Assembly (NCBI RefSeq): GCF_000285535.1
Contig: NZ_HE610986.1
Location: 1,091,671 to 1,155,670, forward strand
DNA: 64,000 nt
Direction of reading: 5' to 3'
Source: Bacillus timonensis
Lineage (GTDB): Bacteria > Bacillota > Bacilli > Bacillales > Bacillaceae_L
Shown here: positions 28,009-36,258 of the stretch, in pieces
Position numbering within the stretch: position 1 is the first letter of the stretch
Layout of the letters: each line of letters opens with the position of its first letter
Notes under the pieces: generated by a model
Told to the model about the DNA's origin: nothing
Database searches by the model: none
Seen by the model: only the letters and a program-made list of their open reading frames with translations
Position numbers and translations under genes: made by a program

Positions 28009-28443
28009 ATGAAAATAAAGATGGAATTAAATAAGGATTGTATGTATTGTATGGAAGATGAAAAACGGGACAATCTTATGATTGAAATAGCTAAACTAGA
28101 TGTTTCGACAGTCTTTCTATTTAAAGAGCAAACTTATCATGGCAGATGTAACGTGGTCTATAAGGATCATGTAAAGGAACTTTTCAATCTTAATGAACAG
28201 GAACTATCTTCATTTATGAACGACATAAAAAGAGTTGCTATTGCTGTGGACAAGGCTTTTCAACCAAACAAAATTAATTATGGTGCGTATGGAGATACAA
28301 TGCATCATCTACATATGCATGTAGTCCCAAAATATGAAGGAAAGGATAATTGGGGATCCACTTTCGAAATGAATCCAGGTAAAACTTACTTAACGGATAA
28401 AGAATATGAAAATGTTATTGCGAAAATCAAAGAAAATCTGTAG
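28009..28443 (+). CDS. HIT-family nucleotide hydrolase/transferase
   Basis: A 144-residue protein with the histidine triad HHLHMHVVPK near residue 98, whose middle His is the nucleophile. An N-terminal CMYC pair is a possible zinc site. The C-terminal GKDNWGSTFEM segment is typical of bacterial HIT proteins that hydrolyse AMP-linked substrates. ATG 28009 and ATG 28021 are both credible; the AAGAAAGAG ribosome site suits the second slightly better. Confidence 0.85.
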   Translation: MKIKMELNKDCMYCMEDEKRDNLMIEIAKLDVSTVFLFKEQTYHGRCNVVYKDHVKELFNLNEQELSSFMNDIKRVAIAVDKAFQPNKINYGAYGDTMHHLHMHVVPKYEGKDNWGSTFEMNPGKTYLTDKEYENVIAKIKENL

Positions 28444-28520
28444 GTAAAAACATTCAGGGTGGACCTCGACTAGTCACCTTTTGAAGACTATTACTCTTTT
28501 TCTAGACCCTTACCTTATTC

Positions 28521-28566
28521 AAATCACTAAAAATCAGTTCAAAACGAAACTGGCTTTTAGTGATTT
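28521..28566. terminator. Bidirectional terminator
   Basis: Perfect outer arms AAATCACTAAAA and TTTTAGTGATTT enclose an inner CAGTT/AACTG stem. It lies between the HIT gene (+) and the end of the sugar-acid operon (-). Confidence 0.8.
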
Positions 28567-28611
28567 GATTTCCTAATGAAGTTCTATTTATGATATGGTC
28601 CCTGAAGACCT

Positions 28612-29610
28612 TTATTCTTTCGGTGCAAAGTCAATTGCTTGTCGAATAGCTTCCGTTAAGCTTTTTTCATCAGCAATTCCTTTACCGGCAATATCAAAAG
28701 CCGTTCCATGATCAACACTTGTTCGTATAATTGGTAAACCTACGGTAATATTTACACCAGCATCAAGTCCTAGTACTTTTACAGGTCCATGCCCTTGATC
28801 ATGATACATCGCGACAACAATATCGAAATCCCCACGAACTGTTCGGAAAAATAGTGTATCAGCCGGTAATGGTCCAAACACTTCTATTCCCTCAGCCTGA
28901 GCCTTCTGTACAGCTGGAGTCACTTTCTCCTCTTCTTCGCCATATCCAAATAGCCCATTTTCACCTGCATGAGGATTGATTCCACAAACGGCAATTTTGG
29001 GACTGTTAATTCCAGATTTTTGTAGCGCCTCGTATGCTAACTTAATTACTCTGTAAACACGATCAGGATTGATCATCCTGATTGCATCGATAATCCCAAC
29101 ATGTGTTGTCACATGAATGACCTTCAAATTAGGTGCAGATAACAACATTGAAAAATCAGATGTCCCAGTTAAGTCCGCCAAAATTTCGGTATGACCAGGG
29201 TATAAATGCCCACCTTTATGTAAGGCTTCTTTATTTAAAGGTGCTGTGCAAATTGCATCTATTTGCTTCTGTTTAGCTAGTTCAATTGCTTTGGCCAAAT
29301 ATTCAAATGCTGCATGACCTGCTTCTGCAGAAACTTTTCCAACAGGTAAATCTGCAGGTAATAAATTTAGGTCAAGACAGTTAACAATTCCTTCCTGAAT
29401 ATTGGCTTCATCGATATTTTCAATAGAATGAATATGGAGTGTAGAGTTAACATAAGCTTTAGCTCGCTCAAGAATCTTCGCATCTCCGATTACAATTGGC
29501 TCACATTTTTCATATACTTCTTGTTCAGCTAAGCTTTTTAAAATAATTTCCGGTCCAACTCCGGCAGCATCCCCCATTGTTATCCCAATAATTGGTTTTT
29601 GCTTCATCAA
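28612..29610 (-). CDS. pdxA2: PdxA2-like 4-phospho-aldonate dehydrogenase (decarboxylating)
   Basis: 332 residues of the PdxA family: GITMGDAAGVGPEII, TAPLNKEALHKGGHLYPGHTEIL, CGINPHAGENGLFG and AMYHDQGHGPVKVLG hold the metal-binding His and substrate residues. PdxA2 proteins beside a DUF1537 kinase oxidise D-threonate/D-erythronate 4-phosphate to a keto acid that decarboxylates to dihydroxyacetone phosphate. That role is preferred over vitamin B6 synthesis because the gene is the last in a sugar-acid operon and overlaps the kinase gene by 4 bp. Confidence 0.85.
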   Translation of the reverse strand: MMKQKPIIGITMGDAAGVGPEIILKSLAEQEVYEKCEPIVIGDAKILERAKAYVNSTLHIHSIENIDEANIQEGIVNCLDLNLLPADLPVGKVSAEAGHAAFEYLAKAIELAKQKQIDAICTAPLNKEALHKGGHLYPGHTEILADLTGTSDFSMLLSAPNLKVIHVTTHVGIIDAIRMINPDRVYRVIKLAYEALQKSGINSPKIAVCGINPHAGENGLFGYGEEEEKVTPAVQKAQAEGIEVFGPLPADTLFFRTVRGDFDIVVAMYHDQGHGPVKVLGLDAGVNITVGLPIIRTSVDHGTAFDIAGKGIADEKSLTEAIRQAIDFAPKE

Positions 29611-30899
29611 TGTTCACACATCCCTATCAAAAAATTCATTGCATTTTTCAAAGATTCGCGATTCCCGAAACCACCAGCTTTCGTAACAGCCCACAGATCT
29701 TTTCCATTACCAATTAATCTTCCAAATGGCAAACCAGGTTCTACTTCAGATATTAATTCCATCTCATGAACTCCAAGCGTAGAACAAACTGCCTTTGCGA
29801 TGTCTCCACCAGTTATTATTAGACCATTGATATCGTCGTATTGGTTACAAATATCGTTTGCTAAAGTTCCTAAGCCTCTTGCAATTCGCTCACTAATTTC
29901 AACCTTATTTAACCCTTGCCTTTTGCCTTCGAATTGGGCAATGTCACGATTTTCTTCATTCGATTCAACATACACCATGTAATGCTTTACGTTTGAATGA
30001 GAGTTAATAGCTTCTAATATTGAGCTTGTCTCAAAGTGTGGTTGAAGTAATTTTCGAACATCTACTTGAATAGCAAACACTTCATTTAGTTGAGCTGCCT
30101 CTTCAAGCTGAAGTTTTGTCATTTTCGAGAGGCTCCCCGACACCGTCAATGTTTTACCTATAGGTGGCGGTGAACTGTTTATCACTTTTCCCTTTACCTG
30201 TAAGGATTCCGGTAAATATTCAATTAAACCTGCAGATCCTACCCAGACAATCTTTTTTCCTGTCTTCTTGAATCGTTCTAGGATTATTTGAAAATCAGAT
30301 TCCCAATCTACATCACAGACAACCCATGATATGGACTGTTTCAAACACTTATCGATTTGCTGGTGAAATACTTCTTCACTACCATGAAGTATGTCTTTGG
30401 AAAAAACCGAAGCATTTCTCCCATTCTTGTTAAGTAATAAATGTGGAATATAACTTTCAGTCACAGGCGTCTTTGGATCCTTGCCAAATTCTGTTTCCGA
30501 GATTAAAGTACCATTAACGTAGTGACGACCTAATCTTGTTGTTCTTCCCATTTTTGGTAGTGCAGGAGCAATTACAATGAGGTCTGGTTGATAGACTTCT
30601 TCAAGTGCCTCAAGTTCAGCTTTTATATTTCCTCTTAATGTTGAATCGACTTTTTTATAAATATGATGATAACCTAACTCTTTAAGCATGAGAGCTGCCT
30701 TTTTTACAGCAGCATTTGCTTCAATTGCATCTAATGATCGACTATTTGTATCAATAATTAACACTTCACGGTCTTGCATGCTGCCTTCACTCTTACAGTT
30801 GAGGATAACTGATGAGCGAAGGCCCTTTAAGGCAAGCTGTACACCTGAGTCATTTGCGCCAGTAAAATCATCTGCAATAATACCAATTTTATTATTCAA
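29607..30899 (-). CDS. dtnK: Four-carbon acid sugar kinase (DUF1537, DtnK/OtnK-like)
   Basis: 430 residues with the two-part DUF1537 fold: IGIIADDFTGANDSGVQLA (substrate-side Asp motif) and KKVDSTLRGN in the N-domain, and the ATP-binding GLIITGGDIAKAVCSTLGV and AVTKAGGFG motifs in the C-domain. Characterised relatives phosphorylate the terminal hydroxyl of D-threonate, D-erythronate or L-threonate and feed a PdxA2 dehydrogenase. The coupling here (ATGA overlap) fits the D-threonate/D-erythronate route, but the true acid is not proven. Confidence 0.83.
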   Translation of the reverse strand: MNNKIGIIADDFTGANDSGVQLALKGLRSSVILNCKSEGSMQDREVLIIDTNSRSLDAIEANAAVKKAALMLKELGYHHIYKKVDSTLRGNIKAELEALEEVYQPDLIVIAPALPKMGRTTRLGRHYVNGTLISETEFGKDPKTPVTESYIPHLLLNKNGRNASVFSKDILHGSEEVFHQQIDKCLKQSISWVVCDVDWESDFQIILERFKKTGKKIVWVGSAGLIEYLPESLQVKGKVINSSPPPIGKTLTVSGSLSKMTKLQLEEAAQLNEVFAIQVDVRKLLQPHFETSSILEAINSHSNVKHYMVYVESNEENRDIAQFEGKRQGLNKVEISERIARGLGTLANDICNQYDDINGLIITGGDIAKAVCSTLGVHEMELISEVEPGLPFGRLIGNGKDLWAVTKAGGFGNRESLKNAMNFLIGMCEH

Positions 30900-30920
30900 A
30901 TCAGTGACACATCCTTACGA

Positions 30921-32090
30921 TTAAAAGGTAGGTCCAATTCTCCAAATACCAAAGTCATTTTGCTTTAAAATTTCTGATTTTGTTAATTTACCAGATGAGA
31001 CTGATTTAATTTCTTCAAAGATTGACTGACCAACTGATTGGACAGTCTCTCTTCCTTCAATAATAGTTCCTGCATTCAAATCCATATTCTCTCTCATAGA
31101 ATTAAACATTGGTGTATTTGTTGAAATTTTAATAACAGGGGCAATTGGTGATCCAGTTGGCGTACCACGACCAGTCGTAAACAGGACTACCTGTGCCCCA
31201 CCTGCTACCATCCCAGTAAGCTGTTCGATATCCTGCCCTGGTGTATCCATCCAAACAAGCCCTTTTTTCGTTGGAGTTTCCGCATAATCAATGAGTTCTT
31301 GAAGTGGACTCGTACCAGACTTTGTAGCTGCTCCAAGTGACTTTTCCTCAAGCGAACTTAATCCTCCAGCTATGTTCCCTGGTGTAGGATTACCTGTACG
31401 TATATCGATGCCCATCATTAGTGCTCGACCTTCCGCTTGCTTAATTTTTTCATATACTCTTTCTACAGTACGGTCATCGACAGCACGGTTGGCCAGCAAA
31501 TGCTCAGCGCCAATTAGCTCTGTAGTTTCTGCGAGGATTGCGGTTCCACCCGCTTTTACAAGTAAATCACTCACATATCCCACTGCTGGGTTTGCAGACA
31601 AGCCAGAGCATGCATCTGAACCTCCGCATTCTGTTCCAACAATTAACTCACTAACATGGCAAGGTTCTCTCATAATGGCTGAGGCATCCTGAACCATTTT
31701 AGCGGCAATTTTAGCTGCGTTTGCTATCGTTTGTAAGGTTCCTCCATTTTCCTGGATTGAAACAGTCTCGACTGGTTTCCCACTTTTTGCAATCTCTTCC
31801 GCTACACTTCTTGCTTGATGTGTTTCACAACCTAACCCAAGCACGATTACACCATACACATTCGGATTAAGCCCAACACCTACATAGGTTCGAAATGTTT
31901 GGTCATAATCCACTCCAACCTGTGTGCAGCCATGTTGATGAATAAAACTAACTGTCCCATGCACAAGTTGAGTAACTTGTTGTGCCGCCTGTGTTGCACA
32001 AGTAATCGTTGGAAGAATTAATACATGATTACGAACCCCAACTTTCCCATCAGGACGTCTATAGCCCATAAAATATTGTTGATTATCCAT
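30921..32090 (-). CDS. UxaA-family dehydratase/lyase large subunit
   Basis: 389 residues of the altronate/galactarate dehydratase C-terminal family: GYRRPDGKVGVRNHVLILPTITCA at the start, VLGLGCETHQ, GTECGGSDACSGLSANPAVGY with candidate metal/iron-sulfur cysteines, and a C-terminal GTPTGSPIAPVIKISTN. Split versions include galactarate-type dehydratases and the SuyB subunit of sulfolactate sulfo-lyase. In this operon a sugar-acid dehydratase is the likelier reading. It overlaps the small-subunit gene by 8 bp. Confidence 0.82.
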   Translation of the reverse strand: MDNQQYFMGYRRPDGKVGVRNHVLILPTITCATQAAQQVTQLVHGTVSFIHQHGCTQVGVDYDQTFRTYVGVGLNPNVYGVIVLGLGCETHQARSVAEEIAKSGKPVETVSIQENGGTLQTIANAAKIAAKMVQDASAIMREPCHVSELIVGTECGGSDACSGLSANPAVGYVSDLLVKAGGTAILAETTELIGAEHLLANRAVDDRTVERVYEKIKQAEGRALMMGIDIRTGNPTPGNIAGGLSSLEEKSLGAATKSGTSPLQELIDYAETPTKKGLVWMDTPGQDIEQLTGMVAGGAQVVLFTTGRGTPTGSPIAPVIKISTNTPMFNSMRENMDLNAGTIIEGRETVQSVGQSIFEEIKSVSSGKLTKSEILKQNDFGIWRIGPTF

Positions 32091-32382
32091 TTATATCCCC
32101 CCTACCACGTGTTCCTTCTAAATTATGTACATGGACATGCTCGCCAATCGCAATATCAGAGGAAGCAAGGCCTATGATTTCGCCATATTTGTAAATCTTT
32201 TCACCCTTTTTAATTGAATCAACAGCAAATTTATGTCCAAAGGGAATTGATTGTAATAACTTTACTTCAAGCTCCCTATCACCATATGAAGCAGTAACAA
32301 AAATATTAGCCTCTAAATCTACTAAAACGGTCGCTACATTATCTTTCTCATTCATTAATACAGCCGAAAAACTCTGAGACAT
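32083..32382 (-). CDS. UxaA-family SAF-domain small subunit
   Basis: A 99-residue SAF domain equal to the N-terminal domain of UxaA (or SuyA). It has FGHKFAVDSIKKGEKIYKYGEIIG and the ending IAIGEHVHVHNLEG with paired His residues. In fused dehydratases this domain lies on the same chain; here it is a separate, translationally coupled subunit. I chose ATG 32382 because GGAGGG lies 8 nt upstream; a 16-codon upstream extension is unsupported. Confidence 0.82.
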   Translation of the reverse strand: MSQSFSAVLMNEKDNVATVLVDLEANIFVTASYGDRELEVKLLQSIPFGHKFAVDSIKKGEKIYKYGEIIGLASSDIAIGEHVHVHNLEGTRGRGDING

Positions 32383-32502
32383 GACTCGTCCCTCCTTTAT
32401 TCGAATGATAAATATAGACTTCGTTGCCAAACAAACGAAAAACCCTTTTCCATTACGCCAAATTTCCAGTTATATATCCGTTCAGTTTAGAAGTCTAAGA
32501 GA

Positions 32503-33774
32503 CTAATTATCCTCATGATCAACATAAGGAATGGTTAATGGTCCTAACGGTAGTACCGCCACTGACATGTCTTTTCCATACTTTTCTTTAAGTTGCTCTA
32601 CTGTTTCTTCAATATTGTGCGTTGGCTTTAGCATTGCCTGTGTTACCTGTTCATCTGTTAGCAGTGAATATACATAAACATCAGCCCATACTTGGATAAC
32701 AGCCTGCTTTTGTACTTGCCATTGGTCAAATGTCTTAAATTCAGGATTATTAATCATGTCCAGAAGTTCTTGGGGAGAATTAGCCATCTTCAATATGTCC
32801 GCATAATTCCCATGGCTTGGTAGTCCATCTGAGCATTCTGAAGCGATAATAATAGCTCCACCTTTTTTCACAATTTTGTGAGCCGCACTCATTCCTTTTA
32901 CAGCCTGATACAAATTCTGATCAAGTGGATAACCAGAGTTCGAAGTGATGACTACATCAAAACGCTGATCACATTTCGTCATCGCATGCTCTTTTGCATA
33001 TTCACAGCCTTTATCATGAGCAGCCATTAATTCCCCGGCAAATACATTTGTAATTTGCTTATCCCGGTTTAGGGTAACGTTCAGCATAAAATGAGGTTTA
33101 CACATCATGTTTATTTCCCTAGTCATCTCCTGTAGAGGGTTATTCACCATATTTCCCCAAGTCGCTAACGGATCTCCAATCATCCTTGCATTATGAAAGG
33201 TCATAATTGTTTCAATGCCTGCAATCCCCGGCATGATTCCCTTTGGTCCACCAGAAAATCCTGCAAAAAAGTGGGGCTCGATAAATCCTGTTACAATTCG
33301 AAAGTCTGCTTCAACGTACTCCTTATTTAAATAAACGTCACAGCCAAACTTACTATGTCCGACTTTGACAAGTGTTTCCTTATCATGACAATGGTTATTA
33401 ATAATCCGAACGTTATCGACAATCCATTGCCCCAGCATTTGGACGAACTCTTCCTCCGTTTGATCACGATGGGTTCCCGTTCCATTAATAATGACAAAGT
33501 TTTCAAGCGGAACATGGTCTAATTCCTTAATTAAAGCTGGAACAAGTTTTTCATTAGGCGTTGGTCTTGTGATATCACTAATGACAATCGCTACCTTATC
33601 GGTTGATTTCACCATTTCTGCTAATGGAGGGGATCCAATTGGGTTTTTGAGGGCATCTTGTAAAGCCCCTATTTCATCCGCAAGGCCTAAAGGGTTTTGT
33701 GGTTCTAAAATAAGTGCATCATCCGGAACATTTATCGTTAAGTTTTCTTTCCCATAAAGTAATGTTGTTTGCAT
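32503..33774 (-). CDS. LarA-type nickel-pincer 2-hydroxyacid racemase/epimerase
   Basis: 423 residues, homologous to lactate racemase LarA along the length. The four key residues are kept with a constant offset of six: catalytic His102 (GTHRDQT) and His168 (FIEPHFF), Lys178 that carries the nickel-pincer nucleotide (GGPKGIMPG), and the nickel ligand His194 (FHNARM). LarA homologues include gluconate, short-chain aldonate and malate epimerases/racemases. With kinase, dehydratase and PdxA2 downstream, a C2 epimerase of a sugar acid is the best inference. The cofactor genes larB, larC and larE are not in the window. The 120-bp gap before the SAF-domain gene shows no terminator. Confidence 0.85.
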   Translation of the reverse strand: MQTTLLYGKENLTINVPDDALILEPQNPLGLADEIGALQDALKNPIGSPPLAEMVKSTDKVAIVISDITRPTPNEKLVPALIKELDHVPLENFVIINGTGTHRDQTEEEFVQMLGQWIVDNVRIINNHCHDKETLVKVGHSKFGCDVYLNKEYVEADFRIVTGFIEPHFFAGFSGGPKGIMPGIAGIETIMTFHNARMIGDPLATWGNMVNNPLQEMTREINMMCKPHFMLNVTLNRDKQITNVFAGELMAAHDKGCEYAKEHAMTKCDQRFDVVITSNSGYPLDQNLYQAVKGMSAAHKIVKKGGAIIIASECSDGLPSHGNYADILKMANSPQELLDMINNPEFKTFDQWQVQKQAVIQVWADVYVYSLLTDEQVTQAMLKPTHNIEETVEQLKEKYGKDMSVAVLPLGPLTIPYVDHEDN

Positions 33775-33814
33775 TTTTTTCTCCCTTTTAAATCAATTAT
33801 TTTTAATAAACAAT

Positions 33815-33844
33815 CACCCCTAGCCTTTCATTTGGCCAGGGGTG
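33815..33844 (-). terminator. Terminator or attenuator between kdgT and the LarA gene
   Basis: CACCCCTAGCC and GGCCAGGGGTG form a stem with one mismatch. On the minus strand it is followed by ATTGTTTATT. It splits the cluster into glxK-kdgT and larA-to-pdxA2 units, perhaps by partial read-through. Confidence 0.65.
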
Positions 33845-33855
33845 GGGGTGTTTCT

Positions 33856-34965
33856 TTATACTGGGATCCCTGGGTCTTTTGGTGCTCCGGGGTTCTCCAG
33901 TTTTGCATCAATGCCTTTACTTCTTTGGTATTTATCCATAAGTATAACAGCGATTGGACAAAGAATGGCCGTCGTTAATGTAGATATTGAAATTTGCATT
34001 GTAGCCACGTTCGCTATATCTTGATAGGCTTGGGCTTCAGCAGCACTCATCATACCTGAACCAGATGCAACAACTGCAGCTGCCGCAATAGCTGCCGGTG
34101 TACCTACAGCATTACCCGCTGTAGATGCTTCAGCCACCGGGGCAATTTGACTTTTTTCTTTAAACAACTTAAACACGAGAATACCTGTAAAGGCTGTTAA
34201 TACCGTGGTCATAATTCCTAGAAGCAATCCAGCCCCAACAACACTAGGGTTGAAGAAGGTCATAAAGTTCATACCTGCACCAAGTGCAAATGCAAAGAAT
34301 GGAACTGGTAAGATTTCTCCTGGAGCCAAAAATTCACGAATCTCTGGGTCAAGATTTCCAAGAATCATTCCTAAGGCAATCGGTAATAAAACGGCGATAA
34401 AAGCAATAATTGGGAATTTAGAGCCTAATAATCCTAATGACATTAATGTGAAAAACGGTCCATCATTTAATGATAGGACAGAAACTGCACCAACATCTGA
34501 CCTGTTTCCATATTGACCTGTCAAGGCAGCATACATACCACCATTTCCATTGGTCATTGCTGCGATAATGGCCATTGTCGATAATCCAAGAAATCCATTC
34601 ATTGGATCAAAAAGGAATCCAAATAACATACCAACAGCAAGTCCTGTTAAATATTTTGATGATGTTAGCAATACTCCCTTTTTCAAGGCAATTCCACCAA
34701 CTCTAAGATTCATCTGGCTACCTGCACAAAAAAGGAATAATGCAATCAAAGTTAATGCACCATTTTTAAATAATTGTTCAGAGAATCCCCCAATTCGTAG
34801 AAACTCATAATAACCGTCAGCAGTTGGAGCAACCCCTAATGATTTTAAAAAGTTCATAACCGCCGGTATGTGCATTTGATCGACTGTATTGAATAATGCC
34901 CCTAACATCAAAGGTACAACCATCAATCCACCAGGTACTTTTTCAATTGTTTGCTTAATCTTCAT
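33856..34965 (-). CDS. kdgT: KdgT-family sugar-acid permease
   Basis: 369 residues and about ten transmembrane segments of the 2-keto-3-deoxygluconate permease family: MKIKQTIEKVPGGLMVVPLMLGALFNT at the start, NGNGGMYAALTGQYG and LSLNDGPFFTLMSLG in the middle, and ASTAGNAVGTPAAIAAA near residue 280. Family members move 2-keto-3-deoxygluconate by proton symport; here it probably imports the operon substrate. It overlaps the kinase gene by 11 bp. Confidence 0.85.
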   Translation of the reverse strand: MKIKQTIEKVPGGLMVVPLMLGALFNTVDQMHIPAVMNFLKSLGVAPTADGYYEFLRIGGFSEQLFKNGALTLIALFLFCAGSQMNLRVGGIALKKGVLLTSSKYLTGLAVGMLFGFLFDPMNGFLGLSTMAIIAAMTNGNGGMYAALTGQYGNRSDVGAVSVLSLNDGPFFTLMSLGLLGSKFPIIAFIAVLLPIALGMILGNLDPEIREFLAPGEILPVPFFAFALGAGMNFMTFFNPSVVGAGLLLGIMTTVLTAFTGILVFKLFKEKSQIAPVAEASTAGNAVGTPAAIAAAAVVASGSGMMSAAEAQAYQDIANVATMQISISTLTTAILCPIAVILMDKYQRSKGIDAKLENPGAPKDPGIPV

Positions 34966-36112
34966 TCACTATTACCCCCTCTTTATTAAAAAAATAAGTA
35001 CGGCACACCTGTTCAGCTGTTTGTTCTAACAACTTTTTCGTCTCTCTCATTGCCTCGTCCAAGCTAATTGGACGATTAATAATGCTAAAAACCCCTATGA
35101 TTCCATATTGATATAGGCTTTCTATTCTCTCACCAATAGAGCCTGCAATAATCACGGTTGGAATACCTAGTTTACTAGCTGTTTGAGCTACTCCCATGGG
35201 AGTTTTTCCATACGCAGTTTGAAAATCCACTTGCCCTTCTCCGGTGATTAAAAGGTCTGCGCCTTTAAGATTTTCTTCAAGCTTGGAATAGTGGATAACG
35301 ACATCTACTCCTCGTTTCATTGTCGATGGAAAAAACGCTTGAAATGCTCCACCAATTCCTCCGGCAGCCCCTGCTCCCGGCCTTTCATGCAATCGGATAC
35401 CTGTTACTTGTTCCACAACATTGCCCCAATGGGTAAGGTTTTCATCGAGGACCTGAACCATTTCATCTGTAGCACCTTTTTGCGGACCGAACACATGAGA
35501 GGCTCCCTTTTCACCAATGAGTGGATTATCGACATCGGAAGCGATTAAAAAGTGGCTTTCATGAATTCGTTTATCAAATTGATCTAAACGTATTTCATGA
35601 ATTTGATGTAATGCCCCTCCACCAAAGCCCACCTCATTTCCAGACTTGTCCAGAATCTTCATCCCTAAAGCCTGGAGCATTCCAACACCACCATCATTTG
35701 TGGCAGATCCACCGATTGCTAAAACAAAGTTTCGATACCCCTCGTCTAGTGCTCGCTTAATTAATTCCCCAGTACCAAATGTTGTTGCTGTTAATGGATT
35801 ACGTTCAGACCGACTAATCAAGTCCAACCCTGATGCACTTGCCATTTCAATAATGCATGTCTCGTTATCACCTAGCACTCCGAAAAACGCCTCAATTGGT
35901 TTGCCTAAGGGACCTGTTACAGTTACTGCAACTTTATGACCATTCGTCGAAGAAACGAGGTTTTCCATCGTCCCTTCTCCTCCATCAGCAACAGGTATTA
36001 ATTTCATTTCTGCATTCGGGAATGCATTTTTTATTCCCCTCTTAATTGATAAGGCCGCTTCTATTGCTGTCACACTACCCTTAAATGAATCAGGTGCAAT
36101 TACAATCTTTAT
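34955..36112 (-). CDS. glxK: Glycerate kinase (GlxK/GarK type) with apparent ATA start
   Basis: 386 residues if begun at 36112. The enzyme phosphorylates glycerate. Motifs include DSFKGSVTAIEAA, PVADGGEGT, IGGSATNDGGVGML, DVDNPLIGEKGASHVFGPQKGA and LLITGEGQVDFQT. The family-defining first residues KIVIAPDSFKGS lie upstream of the nearest accepted start (GTG 36073). AAGGAGG stands 8 nt before an ATA codon at 36110-36112, exactly where the family has Met, and no ATG, GTG or TTG lies between. Either ATA is used as a rare start or a G-to-A change has crippled the gene. It is the first gene of the cluster. Confidence 0.83.
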   Translation of the reverse strand: MKIVIAPDSFKGSVTAIEAALSIKRGIKNAFPNAEMKLIPVADGGEGTMENLVSSTNGHKVAVTVTGPLGKPIEAFFGVLGDNETCIIEMASASGLDLISRSERNPLTATTFGTGELIKRALDEGYRNFVLAIGGSATNDGGVGMLQALGMKILDKSGNEVGFGGGALHQIHEIRLDQFDKRIHESHFLIASDVDNPLIGEKGASHVFGPQKGATDEMVQVLDENLTHWGNVVEQVTGIRLHERPGAGAAGGIGGAFQAFFPSTMKRGVDVVIHYSKLEENLKGADLLITGEGQVDFQTAYGKTPMGVAQTASKLGIPTVIIAGSIGERIESLYQYGIIGVFSIINRPISLDEAMRETKKLLEQTAEQVCRTYFFNKEGVIVNED

Positions 36113-36129
36113 ATCGTACCCCTCCTTAC

Positions 36130-36164
36130 AGAAAACGTTTACATTTCTTTTTTATTTCATTATA
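36130..36164 (-). promoter_or_regulatory. cre site and promoter of the sugar-acid operon
   Basis: On the minus strand TGTAAACGTTTTCT (36130-36143) matches every position of the CcpA cre consensus TGWAARCGYTWNCW. A TATAAT -10 lies at 36159-36164 with a poor -35, so the promoter probably needs the neighbouring CdaR-type activator. The cre lies just after the start point, where CcpA bound to HPr-Ser-P blocks transcription. Confidence 0.75.
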
Positions 36165-36258
36165 AACTACTTGCTTCCAATCTTCTTTATATGTAGAATA
36201 CAAATTATTAAAAGATTTAGAATTATTTTTTGTACTCCATAACTAAAAGGAGAATGTA

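Noticed and set aside
28612-29610. PdxA for vitamin B6 synthesis
   Set aside because: Its coupling to a DUF1537 kinase in a sugar-acid operon fits PdxA2; the B6 role would need unrelated neighbours.
30921-32382. SuyAB sulfolactate sulfo-lyase
   Set aside because: Split UxaA subunits also occur in sugar-acid dehydratases, and no sulfolactate dehydrogenase is adjacent; the TauE exporter lies 15 kb away in a separate island. Not excluded, only less likely.
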